Translations under genes and position numbers: made by a program | In this document: piece by piece, positions 1-10,894 of the stretch | Numbering within the stretch: the first letter of the stretch is position 1 | How the letters are laid out: each line of letters starts with the position of its first letter | NCBI RefSeq assembly: GCF_900094575.1 | Contig: NZ_FMAE01000004.1 | Location: 372,001 to 436,000 of the forward strand | DNA from: Bradyrhizobium yuanmingense | GTDB lineage: Bacteria; Pseudomonadota; Alphaproteobacteria; Rhizobiales; Xanthobacteraceae | Reading direction: 5' to 3' | Length of the DNA: 64,000 bases | The notes under the pieces: generated by a model | The model's database searches: none | Seen by the model: only the letters and a program-made list of their open reading frames with translations | Told to the model about the DNA's origin: nothing

Positions 1-375
1 GAGATTCCGGGCGTGGATTTCGCGCAGCTCGACTTCATGGACAACGACGCGCCGGAGAAGCTCACCGCGATGCTGGGCGGCAAGGCCGACGTCGTGATGT
101 CCGACATGGCCGCCAACACCACCGGCCACCGCAAGACCGACCAGCTCCGCATCGTCGGCCTGGTCGAGACGGCGGCGGCCTTTGCCTGCGACGTGCTCAA
201 ACCCGGCGGCACGTTCCTGGCGAAAACGTTCCAGAGCGGCGCCGATGCTGAGCTGCTGGCCCAGCTCAAGCGCGACTTCGCCACCGTGCGTCACGTCAAG
301 CCGGCGGCGAGCCGGCAGGATTCCTCGGAACGCTACGTGCTGGCGACGGGATTTCGCGGCGGGGGAGCGGCGTAG
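1..375 (+). CDS. rlmE: 23S rRNA 2'-O-methyltransferase RlmE (FtsJ), 3' part
   Basis: C-terminal 124 residues of a gene that starts left of the window. RlmE methylates the 2'-OH of U2552 in the 23S A-loop with SAM, on the 50S subunit. Visible family marks are [14 protein letters not shown] (the SDM aspartate of the catalytic K-D-K-E set), a VLKPGG strand, the lysine in FLAKTFQ and the glutamate in SSERYVLA. Reading is open from base 1 in this frame. The stop is followed after 12 bases by a dispersed palindromic repeat. The missing N-terminus should hold the first catalytic lysine and the SAM loop. Confidence 0.9.
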   Translation, partial: EIPGVDFAQLDFMDNDAPEKLTAMLGGKADVVMSDMAANTTGHRKTDQLRIVGLVETAAAFACDVLKPGGTFLAKTFQSGADAELLAQLKRDFATVRHVKPAASRQDSSERYVLATGFRGGGAA

Positions 376-387
376 CCTCGCACTCCG

Positions 388-512
388 TCATTCCGGGGCG
401 CCTCGAAGAGGCGAGCCCGGAATCCATGTCTCGACGCGTTCCGCGGTGCGATGGATTCTCAGATGCGCAATTGCGCATCATAGTTCGATGCTGCGCATCG
501 CCCCGGAATGAC
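388..512. repeat. Dispersed imperfect palindrome, family R1 copy 1
   Basis: The element begins gtcattccggggcg and ends with its complement cgccccggaatgac, with internal 'gagcccggaatccatg' and 'atggattctc' arms. Two more copies lie at 2135-2242 and 16029-16130. It fills the space between rlmE and the convergent exporter gene. Elements of this kind are abundant in Bradyrhizobium genomes; no gene is seen inside. Confidence 0.8.
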
Positions 513-523
513 CGAGGAGGTAT

Positions 524-2014
524 TCACCCCAGCCGCTGATCCCGCACGTCCTGCGTATCCTCGGATGCCGCCTTGACCGCGGCCTTCTCCGCACCCTTGC
601 CGGCGCCCTTGCGGCTCGCGATCTCCACCGCCTTGCGTCCAGAAATCTCGTGGCCGGCGTCCGCAGGCATCTGCCAGAAGAACCAGCTCGAGGCCGCCGA
701 GGTCAGCGCGACTACGACGAAGGCGGGCGCGAACACCGTGGCGTTGAGCTCGCTGACATGGCTGAACCACATCGTGGTCTCGACACAGGCCGCGCCGACG
801 GCGACGCCGGCCGAGATCGCGAGCTGCTGGTTGACGCTAACGAGGGTGGTGGCGCGGCTCATCTGCGCGGTCTCGACGTCGGCATAGGCGACCGTGTTGA
901 TCGCAGTGAACTGCAGCGAGCGGAAGAAGCCGCCGACCACCAGGATCACCATGATGATGAGCAGCGGCGTCGTCACCGTGAACAGCGCACAGACGCCGAG
1001 AAAGAACGCGCTGACGATCGCGTTCACCGTCATTAAATTGCGGAAGCCGAAGGTGCGGATGATGCGCGCCGCCAGCGTCTTCATGCCCATCGCCCCGAGC
1101 GAGGAGGCAAAGGTGACGAGGCCGGAATGGAACGGCGACAGGCCGAAGCCGATCTGCATCAGGAGCGGCAGCAGGAACGGCAGCGCGCCGATGCCGAGCC
1201 GGAACAGGAAGCCGCCGAACACGGCGGCGCGCAGCGTCGGCAGCTTCAGGAGCGAGAAGTCCAGCACCGGCGATCCGGTCCGCCGCGCATGGATGACGTA
1301 GAGCGTCATCGAGATCGCACCGCCCACGATCAACGCGGCGACGGTGCTCCACGGCAGCAGGTTGAGGCCGGCGACGGAAAGGCCGAAGGCGATGCCTGCG
1401 AGCCCCAGCCCAGAGAGCACCATGCCGTAGAGATCGAACGGCTCGCGTTCCTCGCTCTTGATCGGGTCGATGTACTTCAGCGCCATGAAGATCCCGAGCA
1501 GCCCGATCGGGATGTTGATCAGGAAGATCCAGTGCCAGGACGCATAGGTCGTGATGAAGCCGCCGAGCGGCGGGCCGATCACCGGGCCGATCAGGGCAGG
1601 GACGGTGACCCAGGCCATGGCGTTGACCAGCGCGCTCTTGTCGACAGAGCGCAGCAGCACGAGGCGTCCCACCGGCGTCATCATCGCCCCGCCCATTCCC
1701 TGCAGGATCCGCGCGAACACGAAATCGGTGATCGAGGTCGAGAGCGCGCAGCCGACCGAGCCGACCATGAACACCCCGACGGCGATCGCGAACACCATCC
1801 GCGCGCCGAACCGGTCGGCGGTCCAGCCGCTCGCCGGAATGAACACCGCGAGCGACAGCAGATAGGAGGTGATCGCGAGCTTCAGCGTCAGCGGGCTGGT
1901 GCCGATGTCGGCCGCGATCGCCGGCAGCGAGGTGGCGATCACGGTCGAATCCATGTTCTCCATAAAGAGAGCCGTGGCCACGATCAGCGGAATGACGCGT
2001 TGCTTGTCGACCAT
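524..2014 (-). CDS. MFS multidrug exporter, DHA2 (EmrB/QacA-like) family
   Basis: 496-aa inner-membrane drug:H+ antiporter type protein. The N-terminus has the DHA2 mark MENMDSTVIATSLPAIA in TM1, then ITSYLLSLAVFIPASGW, the TM2-3 loop DRFGARMVF, and ILQGMGGAMMTPVGRL (motif C region). Length and about 14 hydrophobic segments fit DHA2. The frame stays open 108 codons further upstream, but that part runs through repeat R1 copy 2 and looks non-coding. I chose the ATG at 2014, directly before TM1. No good Shine-Dalgarno is visible there. It stands alone; the substrate is unknown. Confidence 0.85.
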   Translation of the reverse strand: MVDKQRVIPLIVATALFMENMDSTVIATSLPAIAADIGTSPLTLKLAITSYLLSLAVFIPASGWTADRFGARMVFAIAVGVFMVGSVGCALSTSITDFVFARILQGMGGAMMTPVGRLVLLRSVDKSALVNAMAWVTVPALIGPVIGPPLGGFITTYASWHWIFLINIPIGLLGIFMALKYIDPIKSEEREPFDLYGMVLSGLGLAGIAFGLSVAGLNLLPWSTVAALIVGGAISMTLYVIHARRTGSPVLDFSLLKLPTLRAAVFGGFLFRLGIGALPFLLPLLMQIGFGLSPFHSGLVTFASSLGAMGMKTLAARIIRTFGFRNLMTVNAIVSAFFLGVCALFTVTTPLLIIMVILVVGGFFRSLQFTAINTVAYADVETAQMSRATTLVSVNQQLAISAGVAVGAACVETTMWFSHVSELNATVFAPAFVVVALTSAASSWFFWQMPADAGHEISGRKAVEIASRKGAGKGAEKAAVKAASEDTQDVRDQRLG

Positions 2015-2134
2015 GAGGGCAATGAAATCGGAAGGAGGAGTGGAGTTGCGGCTTATCACCGCCGTCCGCCGCCGACCATTGCGGATCCATGCATGGTACC
2101 TAAATCCCGCGTAACAACGGTGTGACCGTCTTTC

Positions 2135-2242
2135 GTCATTCCGGGGCGCGCCCACTTGGCGCGAACCCGGAATCCATCGGACCGCAGCATCCGCTACGCG
2201 ATGGATTTCGGGCTCGCGACTTCGTCGCGCCCCGGAATGACC
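2135..2242. repeat. Dispersed imperfect palindrome, family R1 copy 2
   Basis: Same termini as the copy at 388-512 (gtcattccggggcgc at the left, gccccggaatgac at the right), with inner 'cccggaatccatcgga' and 'cgatggatttcgggct' arms. It lies in the 450-base gap between the divergent exporter gene and guaB. The rest of that gap must hold both promoters, but I see no clear boxes. Confidence 0.8.
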
Positions 2243-2278
2243 GGTGGAGGGACGGCGTACCGAGCCCAACCCCGCTGA

Positions 2279-3961
<1,683 letters not shown>

Positions 3962-3970
3962 GCGCTTCGG

Positions 3971-3993
3971 TCGCGCGCGCGTTTTGCGCGCGA
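3971..3993 (+). terminator. Possible hairpin terminator after guaB
   Basis: Eight-base perfect arms tcgcgcgc / gcgcgcga around a 7-base loop with four T, 10 bases after the guaB stop. No T-tract follows, so termination is only suggested. Confidence 0.35.
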
Positions 3994-4090
3994 TAAGATA
4001 CTGCCGTGCTTGGTTCGACCGGAGCGGCCCGCGACCGGATTTCGGATAAGCTCGTCGTCGCGGTCGCTCAGGTAAGGTTGAGATGCAATC

Positions 4091-4738
4091 CTACTCGGCG
4101 AATGGCGCTGCATCCACCAGATCAACCACCGAAGGCGCGCTGTATCCTTCGACAAAGCGTTCGCCGAAATCCCGGATGAAATTGTCGTAGCTTGTTTCCG
4201 GCCTAGTGCTTGCAATATGGCAGAAGCAGCGGCGGAATTGCCGCTTGATCTGCATTCGCGGGAATTCGGCGACGATCCGCGACACTTCGGCGGCGGGAAT
4301 AACGTCGTATTGCAGCCCGATGACGTCGAAGCAGATGCCGGCTGTGGCGAGTGCAACCTCGCTCTCTTTGTAGAGAGCGATCGACGGGGTCGAGTTCAGC
4401 GCGACGCTGTCCCAGATCAGCTGGGCGCGGCGCCGGTCGAAGCCGCGCTCGGCGGCAAAGTGCCGCGCCAGGTCCGCGCCTTCGACCTCGAAGCGGCGAG
4501 GTCCGGCGAAGCTTTCATTCAGCGTGATGTCGTGCAGCAGGGTGCCGACCGCGAGCACCTCCTCATCGTGCACCACGTTCTGCAATTGTCCGAGCCTTGC
4601 CGCGAACAGCCACGAGCGGACGACGTGGTTGAACAGATACGGGGCGCAGTGCTGCCGCGCATGTTCGATTGCGGCATCGACTATGGGAGTGTCGGGAACG
4701 ACGACGCCCGCGAGGGTGCGGTGGGCAGGTTTGTCCAT
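4091..4738 (-). CDS. HD-domain protein, cyanamide-hydratase-like
   Basis: 215-aa cytoplasmic metal-dependent HD-superfamily protein. The order is FNHVVRSW (His38), LLHDITL (His69-Asp70), then a conserved RFEVEGADLARHF helix and a YKESEVALATAG region carrying further acidic residues, as in the fungal/bacterial cyanamide hydratase-like branch. The reaction cannot be fixed from sequence. It is the last gene of a three-gene minus-strand operon, 47 bases after the hydrolase gene. Confidence 0.75.
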   Translation of the reverse strand: MDKPAHRTLAGVVVPDTPIVDAAIEHARQHCAPYLFNHVVRSWLFAARLGQLQNVVHDEEVLAVGTLLHDITLNESFAGPRRFEVEGADLARHFAAERGFDRRRAQLIWDSVALNSTPSIALYKESEVALATAGICFDVIGLQYDVIPAAEVSRIVAEFPRMQIKRQFRRCFCHIASTRPETSYDNFIRDFGERFVEGYSAPSVVDLVDAAPFAE

Positions 4739-4785
4739 GCTGCTGTCTTTCTCGTTGAGATCTGCAATTCAGGTGAACGAGATCG

Positions 4786-5607
4786 CTAGCTCCGGATGAA
4801 TTTCAGCAGCTCGGCGTTGATCTGATCCTGATGGGTGGCCGTCAGGCCGTGCGGGGCCCCCGGGTAGTAGACGTCTTTGGCGCCCTTGATGAGCTTCGCC
4901 GATTTGCGCGCGGAGTCCTTGACCGGCACGATCTGGTCGTCCTCGCCGTGCAGGACCAGGGTCGGCACATCGAACTTCTTCAGATCCTCGGTGAAATCAG
5001 TTTCCGAAAAGGCTTTGACACTCTCATAGGCATTCTTGGCGCCTGCCTGCATGCTCCACAGCCAAAACTGGTCGAGCGTGCCCTGCGAGACTTTTGCACC
5101 AGGCCGGTTTGCGCCGTAGAAGGCAATCGCCAGATCCTTGTAGTATTGCGACCGGTCGCCGGCGACGCCTGCACGAATGGCGTCGAACACCTCGATCGGA
5201 AGTCCCTCCGGGTTGGCTTCGGTCTTCAGCATGATCGGCGGCACCGCCGCGATCAGTACCGCCTTGGCGACGCGACCGGTACCATGGCGGCCGATATAGC
5301 GTGCGACCTCGCCACCGCCGGTGGAATGGCCGATCAGCGTGGCGTCGCGTAAATCAAGCGCTTCGATCACCGCGGCGAGATCGTCCGCATAGCCGTTCAT
5401 GTCGTTGTGCTCCGAGGCCTGGCTGGAGCGACCATGACCGCGCCGGTCGTGCGCGACGACGCGAAAGCCGTGCTGGGCAAGGAACAGCATCTGGCCGTCC
5501 CAGGCGTCTGCATTCAGCGGCCAGCCGTGCGAGAAGGTCACGACGGGGCCTTGGCCCCAGTCCTTGTAATAGATCTCGGTGCCGTCCTTGGTGGTGATCG
5601 TGCTCAT
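4786..5607 (-). CDS. Alpha/beta hydrolase, non-haem chloroperoxidase/arylesterase type
   Basis: 273 aa, cytoplasmic, cofactor-free. Triad by motif: Ser95 in GHSTGGGE, Asp224 in GEDDQIVP and His253 in APHGLTATH; oxyanion stretch [15 protein letters not shown]. The pattern matches the arylesterase/perhydrolase ('non-haem chloroperoxidase') family almost throughout. Its start codon overlaps the stop of the upstream NAD-binding gene by 4 bases (ATGA), so the two are translationally coupled. Confidence 0.88.
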   Translation of the reverse strand: MSTITTKDGTEIYYKDWGQGPVVTFSHGWPLNADAWDGQMLFLAQHGFRVVAHDRRGHGRSSQASEHNDMNGYADDLAAVIEALDLRDATLIGHSTGGGEVARYIGRHGTGRVAKAVLIAAVPPIMLKTEANPEGLPIEVFDAIRAGVAGDRSQYYKDLAIAFYGANRPGAKVSQGTLDQFWLWSMQAGAKNAYESVKAFSETDFTEDLKKFDVPTLVLHGEDDQIVPVKDSARKSAKLIKGAKDVYYPGAPHGLTATHQDQINAELLKFIRS

Positions 5608-6374
5608 CGTTTTGCGTCCTTTGGGGTGAGGAGAGGGTTGTGGAGCCAGTCGGCGAGCCGGGTCCGCCCGAGCTGTGGCTCGTCGCCCGGCGTCAGCGAC
5701 TGATCGTTCAGGGGCAGGCCGAAATAGTCCGCCCGGATATCGGGGATCACTCGGCGTGTGTCGCCCCTGGCGGCCAGAACCTGCTGTGCAAACTCATCGA
5801 GGCCACGCCTTTCGGGACCAGCGATCTCGATTATGCGGTTGCGAGGCGGACCAAGCGCCAATTCGGTCAGTGTGGCCGCGACGTCGTCGGCAGCGACGGG
5901 CTGGAGATGCGCAGGCGACAGCCGGATCACGTCGCCCTCGGCGCCGCCTGCGATGATCGCGTCGATGAATTCGAAGAACTGGGTCGCGCGCAGGATGGTG
6001 TATGGAAGGCTTGATGCTTGGATGAGCTCCTCTTGCACAAGCTTTGCGCGAAAATAGCCGCTCGTCTGCAGTCGGTCGGTACCCACCACCGACAGCGCGA
6101 GATGATGCTTCACCTCGGCGGCGGTTTCGGCCGCCAACAGGTTGCGGCCCGAGGTCCGGAAAAAATCCATCGCGGTCTTGTCGTCGAAGGCGGGCGAATT
6201 CGAGACGTCGATTACGACTTGTGCACCGTCGACTGCTTCGGCGAGGCCCTCGCGGGTCAATGTGTTGACGCCGGAGGAGGGCGAGGCCGCGACCACCTCG
6301 TGGCCTTTGGCCTGAAGCCTGCGCACCACATTGCTTCCGATCAGGCCGCTGCCGCCGATCACCACGATCTTCAT
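5604..6374 (-). CDS. NAD(P)-binding NmrA-like / atypical SDR protein
   Basis: 256 aa. N-terminal Rossmann motif [17 protein letters not shown] (GxxGxxG), followed by a strand-loop typical of NmrA/YwnB-like proteins that bind NAD(P) and lack the YxxxK pair. It may be a reductase or a redox sensor. Start chosen at MKIVV (GAGGG six bases upstream) rather than the ATG 18 bases earlier. First gene of the operon with the hydrolase and HD genes; divergent from the TPR regulator. Confidence 0.82.
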   Translation of the reverse strand: MKIVVIGGSGLIGSNVVRRLQAKGHEVVAASPSSGVNTLTREGLAEAVDGAQVVIDVSNSPAFDDKTAMDFFRTSGRNLLAAETAAEVKHHLALSVVGTDRLQTSGYFRAKLVQEELIQASSLPYTILRATQFFEFIDAIIAGGAEGDVIRLSPAHLQPVAADDVAATLTELALGPPRNRIIEIAGPERRGLDEFAQQVLAARGDTRRVIPDIRADYFGLPLNDQSLTPGDEPQLGRTRLADWLHNPLLTPKDAKR

Positions 6375-6521
6375 TGTGCCCTCGCGTCTCATTCGCTCCA
6401 GAGGCGGCAGGATGCGCCGGAATCCGGCCCAAGACCTTGGTATGGACGTGCAGCGCCCTTGGTTTTCGCTTGAAATCTGCCTGCAGTTTCGTCCAAACAG
6501 GGCGCAGCAGCATCGGCTGTC

Positions 6522-8135
6522 GTGCGCCGAGAGCGGGATGCCGCTCGGGTTTCAATCAGGGTCTCTGTGGTGCGGTTCACCTTCGAAGCCTATGTCCTCG
6601 ATGAGGACCGGCGGGAGCTGCGGCGGGACTCCGGGGCGGTCAGCCTCACGCCGCAGGCTTTCGATCTGCTGCTGTATCTGGTGCGCAACCGCGACCACGT
6701 CGTCAGCAAGAATGATCTGTTCGACACGGTCTGGGGCGGGCGGATCGTCTCGGAATCGACGCTGGCCAGCCACATCAACGCTGTGCGCAAGGCGCTGGAA
6801 GACAGTGGAGAGGGGCAGCGGCTGATTCGAACCGTTCCGCGCAAGGGGTTCCGCTTTGTCGGCGAGGTGCACGTAGCGGCCGATCAGCGTATCGCGATCG
6901 TGCCGTCGGCGGAGAAGCCGGTTGCCGCGCTCGACCTGCCCGACCGGCCCTCGATCGCTGTGCTGCCGTTTCTGAACCTGAGCGGGGACGCCGCTCAGGA
7001 CTACTTCGCCGACGGCGTCGTCGAAGACATCATCTTCGGTCTGTCGCGAATCCGTTGGCTGTTCGTGATCGCCCGCAATTCCAGCTTCACCTACAAGGGC
7101 CGCGCGGTCGATGTGAAGCAAATTGGCCGCGAACTGGGCGTACGCTACGTGCTGGAAGGCAGCGTGCGCCGCTCCGCTGGCCGCGTGCGCATCACCGGAC
7201 AATTGATCGACGCCTCTACCGGCGCTCATCTGTGGGCTGAGCGGTTCGAGAGCGCGATGGACGACATCTTCGAACTGCAGGACCAGATCACCGCCAGCGT
7301 CGTCGGCGCGATTGCGCCGCAGCTCGAACTCGCCGAAATCGAACGCGCCAAGCGCAAACCGACCGAAAGCCTCGATGCCTACGACTATTATCTCCGCGGG
7401 CTGGCGCAATTCCACACCGCGACCCGCGACGGAATCGATGCGGCGTTGCCACTGTTCTACGGGGCGATCGATCGCGATCCGGACTTTGCTGCGGCTTATG
7501 GCATGGCGGCGTGGTGCTTTTACTGGCGCAAGATGAATCGCTGGCTCGCAGACCGCGCCGCCGATGGCGCCGAGGCGGCGCGGTTGTGCCAGCGCGCGGT
7601 GACGCTGAACAAGAACGACGCAGTTGCATTGTGCCGTGGCGGCCACGCATGGCCCCATTTCGGCGGCGATCTGGACACCTGCGTCGCCCATGTAGACCGC
7701 GCGCTGGTGCTCAATCCGAATTCGTCGACGATCTGGTATCTCGGCGGGTATCAACGAATCTCGATGGGCGAACACGACAGCGCGATCGACTATTTCAGTC
7801 GCGCCATGCGGCTCAGCCCGCTCGACCCCGAGATATTTCAGATGCAGACCGGGATCGCGATGGGACATCTGTATTGCCGCCGCTTCGACGAGGCGGTGGC
7901 GTCACTGCAGCGGGCGTCGCGGCAGATGCCGAACGTCCTGCGGGTGGCCGCCTTCATGGCGGCGAGCCATGCGCTGGCCGGGCGGATGGACGACGCCCGA
8001 GAAGCGATGGCCCACGTTCGCAGGCTGGATCCGACTTTACGGGTCGGCGTTTTGGACGATTGGCTGCTTGTCCGCCGCCCGCAGGATTTCGCGCTCGCCT
8101 CGGAGGGCATGCGGATGGCCGGGCTACCCGAATGA
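6522..8135 (+). CDS. Winged-helix (OmpR/CadC-type) regulator with TPR domain
   Basis: Up to 537 aa. The N-terminal DNA-binding winged helix (about residues 18-115) has LTPQAFDLLLYLV and the wing LIRTVPRKGFRFVGEV. Next comes the domain IAVLPFLNLSGD...YFADGVVEDI, often seen next to adenylate-cyclase or CadC-type proteins, then several TPR-like helices (about 290-500). No membrane segment is seen, so it is a soluble relative of CadC. The GTG at 6522 is the longest start; the GTG at 6570 (VRFTFEAYVLDED) fits homologues better. It is divergent from the three-gene operon at 4091-6374, which it may control. Confidence 0.82.
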   Translation: MRRERDAARVSIRVSVVRFTFEAYVLDEDRRELRRDSGAVSLTPQAFDLLLYLVRNRDHVVSKNDLFDTVWGGRIVSESTLASHINAVRKALEDSGEGQRLIRTVPRKGFRFVGEVHVAADQRIAIVPSAEKPVAALDLPDRPSIAVLPFLNLSGDAAQDYFADGVVEDIIFGLSRIRWLFVIARNSSFTYKGRAVDVKQIGRELGVRYVLEGSVRRSAGRVRITGQLIDASTGAHLWAERFESAMDDIFELQDQITASVVGAIAPQLELAEIERAKRKPTESLDAYDYYLRGLAQFHTATRDGIDAALPLFYGAIDRDPDFAAAYGMAAWCFYWRKMNRWLADRAADGAEAARLCQRAVTLNKNDAVALCRGGHAWPHFGGDLDTCVAHVDRALVLNPNSSTIWYLGGYQRISMGEHDSAIDYFSRAMRLSPLDPEIFQMQTGIAMGHLYCRRFDEAVASLQRASRQMPNVLRVAAFMAASHALAGRMDDAREAMAHVRRLDPTLRVGVLDDWLLVRRPQDFALASEGMRMAGLPE

Positions 8136-8321
8136 AGGACGCCGTGTCGGCACAAGTGCTGGAAACGGCGACAACAGATCTGAACAGGCTTGATCGGCGA
8201 TAGGCCTTGAATCGACGCCGACGCGCCCTCGGCTCCGAGGGGCCAACCGCTCACCGCTTTTGTGTTGACGCGCCTCGCTGCCTCCGCTTCCGTCCGTATC
8301 GAAAGACAAAAGGAGGAAGCC

Positions 8322-9344
8322 ATGGCCCAAGCCAAACGCATCGTTCTCGCCGCGCGTCCCGTCGGCGAACCCAAGCCGTCTGATTTCCGTTTGGAGGAAT
8401 TCGCCGTTCCGACGCCAGGGCAGGGCGAAGTCCTGCTGCGCACGATCTGGCTGTCGCTCGATCCCTATATGCGCGGGCGCATGAGCGAGGGGCCGTCCTA
8501 CGCAGCTCCGGTGCCGGTCGGCGGCGTGATGGAGGGCGAGGCGGTCAGCGAGGTCGCGGCGTCCAACAATCCCGATTTCGCGGTCGGCGACATCGTGCGC
8601 ATCCGCTCGGGCTGGCAGACTCATGCGATCTCGAACGGCAAGGGCCTGATCAAGGTCGATCCCAAGCTCGGGCCGATCTCGACCTCGATCGGTGTGCTCG
8701 GCATGCCCGGCATGACCGCCTATACGGGCCTGCTCGACATCGGCAAGCCGCAACAGGGCGAGACCGTCGTCGTTGCCGGTGCGTCCGGCGCGGTCGGCTC
8801 GGCGGTGGGGCAGATTGCCAAGATCAAGGGCGCCCGCGCGGTCGGCATCGCCGGCGGCAAGGACAAGTGCGACTACGTCGTGAAGGAGCTCGGTTTCGAT
8901 GCCTGCATCGATCACCGCGATCCCGATCTCGCCGCCAAGCTGAAGGAAGCCTGCCCAAAGGGCATCGACGTCTATTTCGAGAATGTCGGCGGTGCGGTGT
9001 TCGAGGCGGTGTTCCCGCTGCTCAACCCGTTTGCGCGCGTGCCGGTGTGCGGCCTGATCGCCCATTACAACGACACCGAGGCCAAGCCGCCGAAATGGGC
9101 CGCCAGCCTGATGCGCGCCACGCTGACCAAGCGGCTGACCTTCCGCGGCTTCATCGTCTCCGACTTCGCCGCCCGCCACGGCGACTTCCTGCGCGACATG
9201 TCCGGCTGGGTTCGCGACGGCAAGGTAAAGTACAAGGAGTTCGTCACCGAGGGCCTGGAAAGCGCCCCCGGCGCCTTCATAGGCCTGCTGAAGGGGGCCA
9301 ATTTCGGCAAGCAGCTGGTCCGGGTCGGGCCGGACAAGGCCTAG
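8322..9344 (+). CDS. NADP-dependent oxidoreductase, CurA / prostaglandin-reductase-like MDR
   Basis: 340 aa, zinc-free medium-chain dehydrogenase that reduces alpha,beta-unsaturated carbonyls with NADPH. Visible: LSLDPYMRGRMSE near the N-terminus (CurA/PTGR mark), GMPGMTAYTGLLDIG, the nucleotide loop VVAGASGAVGSAVGQIAK, GIAGGKDKCDYVV and DVYFENVGGAVFEAV. An excellent AGGAGG sits 5 bases before the ATG at 8322; the in-frame upstream extension is ignored. Monocistronic, followed immediately by repeat R4 copy 1. Confidence 0.92.
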   Translation: MAQAKRIVLAARPVGEPKPSDFRLEEFAVPTPGQGEVLLRTIWLSLDPYMRGRMSEGPSYAAPVPVGGVMEGEAVSEVAASNNPDFAVGDIVRIRSGWQTHAISNGKGLIKVDPKLGPISTSIGVLGMPGMTAYTGLLDIGKPQQGETVVVAGASGAVGSAVGQIAKIKGARAVGIAGGKDKCDYVVKELGFDACIDHRDPDLAAKLKEACPKGIDVYFENVGGAVFEAVFPLLNPFARVPVCGLIAHYNDTEAKPPKWAASLMRATLTKRLTFRGFIVSDFAARHGDFLRDMSGWVRDGKVKYKEFVTEGLESAPGAFIGLLKGANFGKQLVRVGPDKA

Positions 9345-9432
9345 GCATGATCCGGAAAAGTGCGAAGCGGTTTTCCGGAAGATCATGCCAAAACAACAAC
9401 CTAAAGCGCGAGCGCATTCATCGCGCTTTAGG
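9345..9432. repeat. Dispersed double-hairpin repeat, family R4 copy 1
   Basis: First hairpin: gcatgatccggaaaa pairs with ttttccggaagatcatgc. Second hairpin: taaagcgcga pairs with tcgcgcttta after a short loop. A second copy with the same two-hairpin plan is at 9973-10071. Being directly after the oxidoreductase stop, it could also act as its transcript end. Confidence 0.8.
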
Positions 9433-9505
9433 CGACAGGGACTGGGCCTTACGTGGCCCCGCGGGCACACGCCGCGTGGGGATAGTTAACAAAGAGTCAC
9501 CAAAT

Positions 9506-9540
9506 GGTCACACCTGTCCGCAAAAGCCGCAGGTGTGACC
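9506..9540. promoter_or_regulatory. 11-bp perfect inverted repeat upstream of small membrane protein gene
   Basis: Arms ggtcacacctg and caggtgtgacc, 13 bases apart, 60 bases before the ATG at 9601. Either a strong RNA hairpin in the leader or an operator for a dimeric regulator. There is no T-tract, so a terminator is less likely. Confidence 0.5.
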
Positions 9541-9600
9541 GCCGGTTCATTGACGGCCGCACGAAGGCATTGAATCATCGCGCATATTTTAGGTGCTGCG

Positions 9601-9894
9601 ATGTTAGAGATTGGTATTTTCTGCGTCATCCTCCTGGCCGTCGGCTATTGGGCGACCATGTTCATCATGGGCCGTCGCGACGACGTCATCCATGGCAAGT
9701 TCGTTCACGCCGAGGACGAGGGCGAATTCGCCCCGGCCGCAATGCCTGCGCCTCCGCCATTCCCGAAGCGTCCCGTGAAAGCTGCGCAGCGCCACGCTGC
9801 TCAGCCAGCCGGCACCGAGGCCAAGCCGGTGAACAGCGCTGCGCTGCAATCGCTGCTCGCCGCGATCCAGCAGGATCTCAAAAGCGTGGCTTGA
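9601..9894 (+). CDS. Small single-TM hypothetical protein
   Basis: 97 aa. One N-terminal membrane helix (residues 3-22, IGIFCVILLAVGYWATMFIM), then the basic RR stop-transfer, a proline-rich linker (APPPFPKRP) and a C-terminal helix LQSLLAAIQQDL. I do not recognise a family; it resembles small uncharacterised inner-membrane proteins of this genus. It sits between two copies of repeat R4, behind an 11-bp inverted repeat. Confidence 0.65.
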   Translation: MLEIGIFCVILLAVGYWATMFIMGRRDDVIHGKFVHAEDEGEFAPAAMPAPPPFPKRPVKAAQRHAAQPAGTEAKPVNSAALQSLLAAIQQDLKSVA

Positions 9895-9972
9895 GTCTTT
9901 CGCGAGGCCGCAACACAAGAGCGGCTGAGGTTCAGCCGCACATGTGCGCCATGGCTGTGACAGTGCGCTACA

Positions 9973-10071
9973 GCATGATTCGGAAAAGTGGGTGGCGGTT
10001 TTCCGAAAAGCTGATGCTCAAACAGTAACCCAAAGGGCGATGACGATTCTCTTAATCGCGTCGCGCTTTAG
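9973..10071. repeat. Dispersed double-hairpin repeat, family R4 copy 2
   Basis: Same plan as 9345-9432: gcatgattcggaaaa / ttttccgaaaagctgatgc, then a tail ending tcgcgctttaggcg. Its right edge runs into the stop codon of the convergent phasin gene (10068), so the repeat helps define that 3' end. Confidence 0.75.
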
Positions 10072-10664
10072 GCGGCGTGCCGCATGCGTTCGATACTCTG
10101 AGTAATATGGTTTCCTGCATCGTCAGCCACCTTCAAAGACATGTCCGCCATCCGGCGGCTGGTATCGAGGGCGCTTCTGATCGAATCGCGCATCAGATCG
10201 GTCTGCACAGCCGCCAAATCCTGCGGAGTTCGGCAGCGCCAGAGTTCATTCATACGGTCCATGGTCCTCTCGATCTGCTGTCGAACGAAATCGAAGTACT
10301 CGCGTGAGACGCCGTTCATTCCTTTGACGACCGCGGTTGTAGAGTACATGATTGCTTCAGCGTTGCGGACCGATCGTTCTGTTGCCTGCTCCGTTTCATT
10401 GCCCGTCACACCGAACGTGCGACCAAGCTGATCAGCAGACCGGCCCAACATCACAGTGGCCATGTCGACGCCGAAGCGCCAACTGTTTTGCAACATCTCG
10501 GCATTCTGTTGCAGCAGGTGACTGCTGGCTTGGGCCACCTCCTCGCTGGCCTCAGCGGTAGCTAAGCCGATCCGTCTGGTTTGCTCAGCGGTCCTTTCGG
10601 CGGCGCGGCGCATTGTGTCCTCAGGGCTTTGCGTAGACTTTTCCTCCTGGCGTGGATTAGCCAT
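10068..10664 (-). CDS. Phasin family protein
   Basis: 198 aa, all-helical, amphipathic, without cysteine-rich or membrane segments. The pattern ASSHLLQQNAEMLQNSWRFGVDMA, later IERTMDRMNELWRCRTPQDLAAVQTDL, is the phasin (Phasin_2-like) core, which coats polyhydroxyalkanoate granules. Start at MANPRQEE, with AAGGAG 7 bases upstream; the longer in-frame ORF has no such signal. Divergent from the hydrolase at 10895. Confidence 0.82.
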   Translation of the reverse strand: MANPRQEEKSTQSPEDTMRRAAERTAEQTRRIGLATAEASEEVAQASSHLLQQNAEMLQNSWRFGVDMATVMLGRSADQLGRTFGVTGNETEQATERSVRNAEAIMYSTTAVVKGMNGVSREYFDFVRQQIERTMDRMNELWRCRTPQDLAAVQTDLMRDSIRSALDTSRRMADMSLKVADDAGNHITQSIERMRHAA

Positions 10665-10894
10665 CTGTTGCTCCTTGGTTATTGTTGGTGACGTCGGATC
10701 CTCTCCGTCACAGGTGCGATCCTTAGCGGCCAACGTGGGCATTTCTCGACCGTTCCGGGGCACGTGATTTTTAATCAATCCTCCGCGATCGCGCGCAGGA
10801 ACGAGCGCCTCAACTTCCAATTACTCCATGGATTGGTTCACTTGCTTGGCACCGCGGGTCTCATGTTCATACCCTCGATCATCAAGGGTCAGTA

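Noticed and set aside
837..2125. Long antisense frames over the exporter gene
   Set aside because: Arg/Asp-rich, low-complexity translations typical of shadows in high-GC DNA; the minus-strand exporter has clear motifs.
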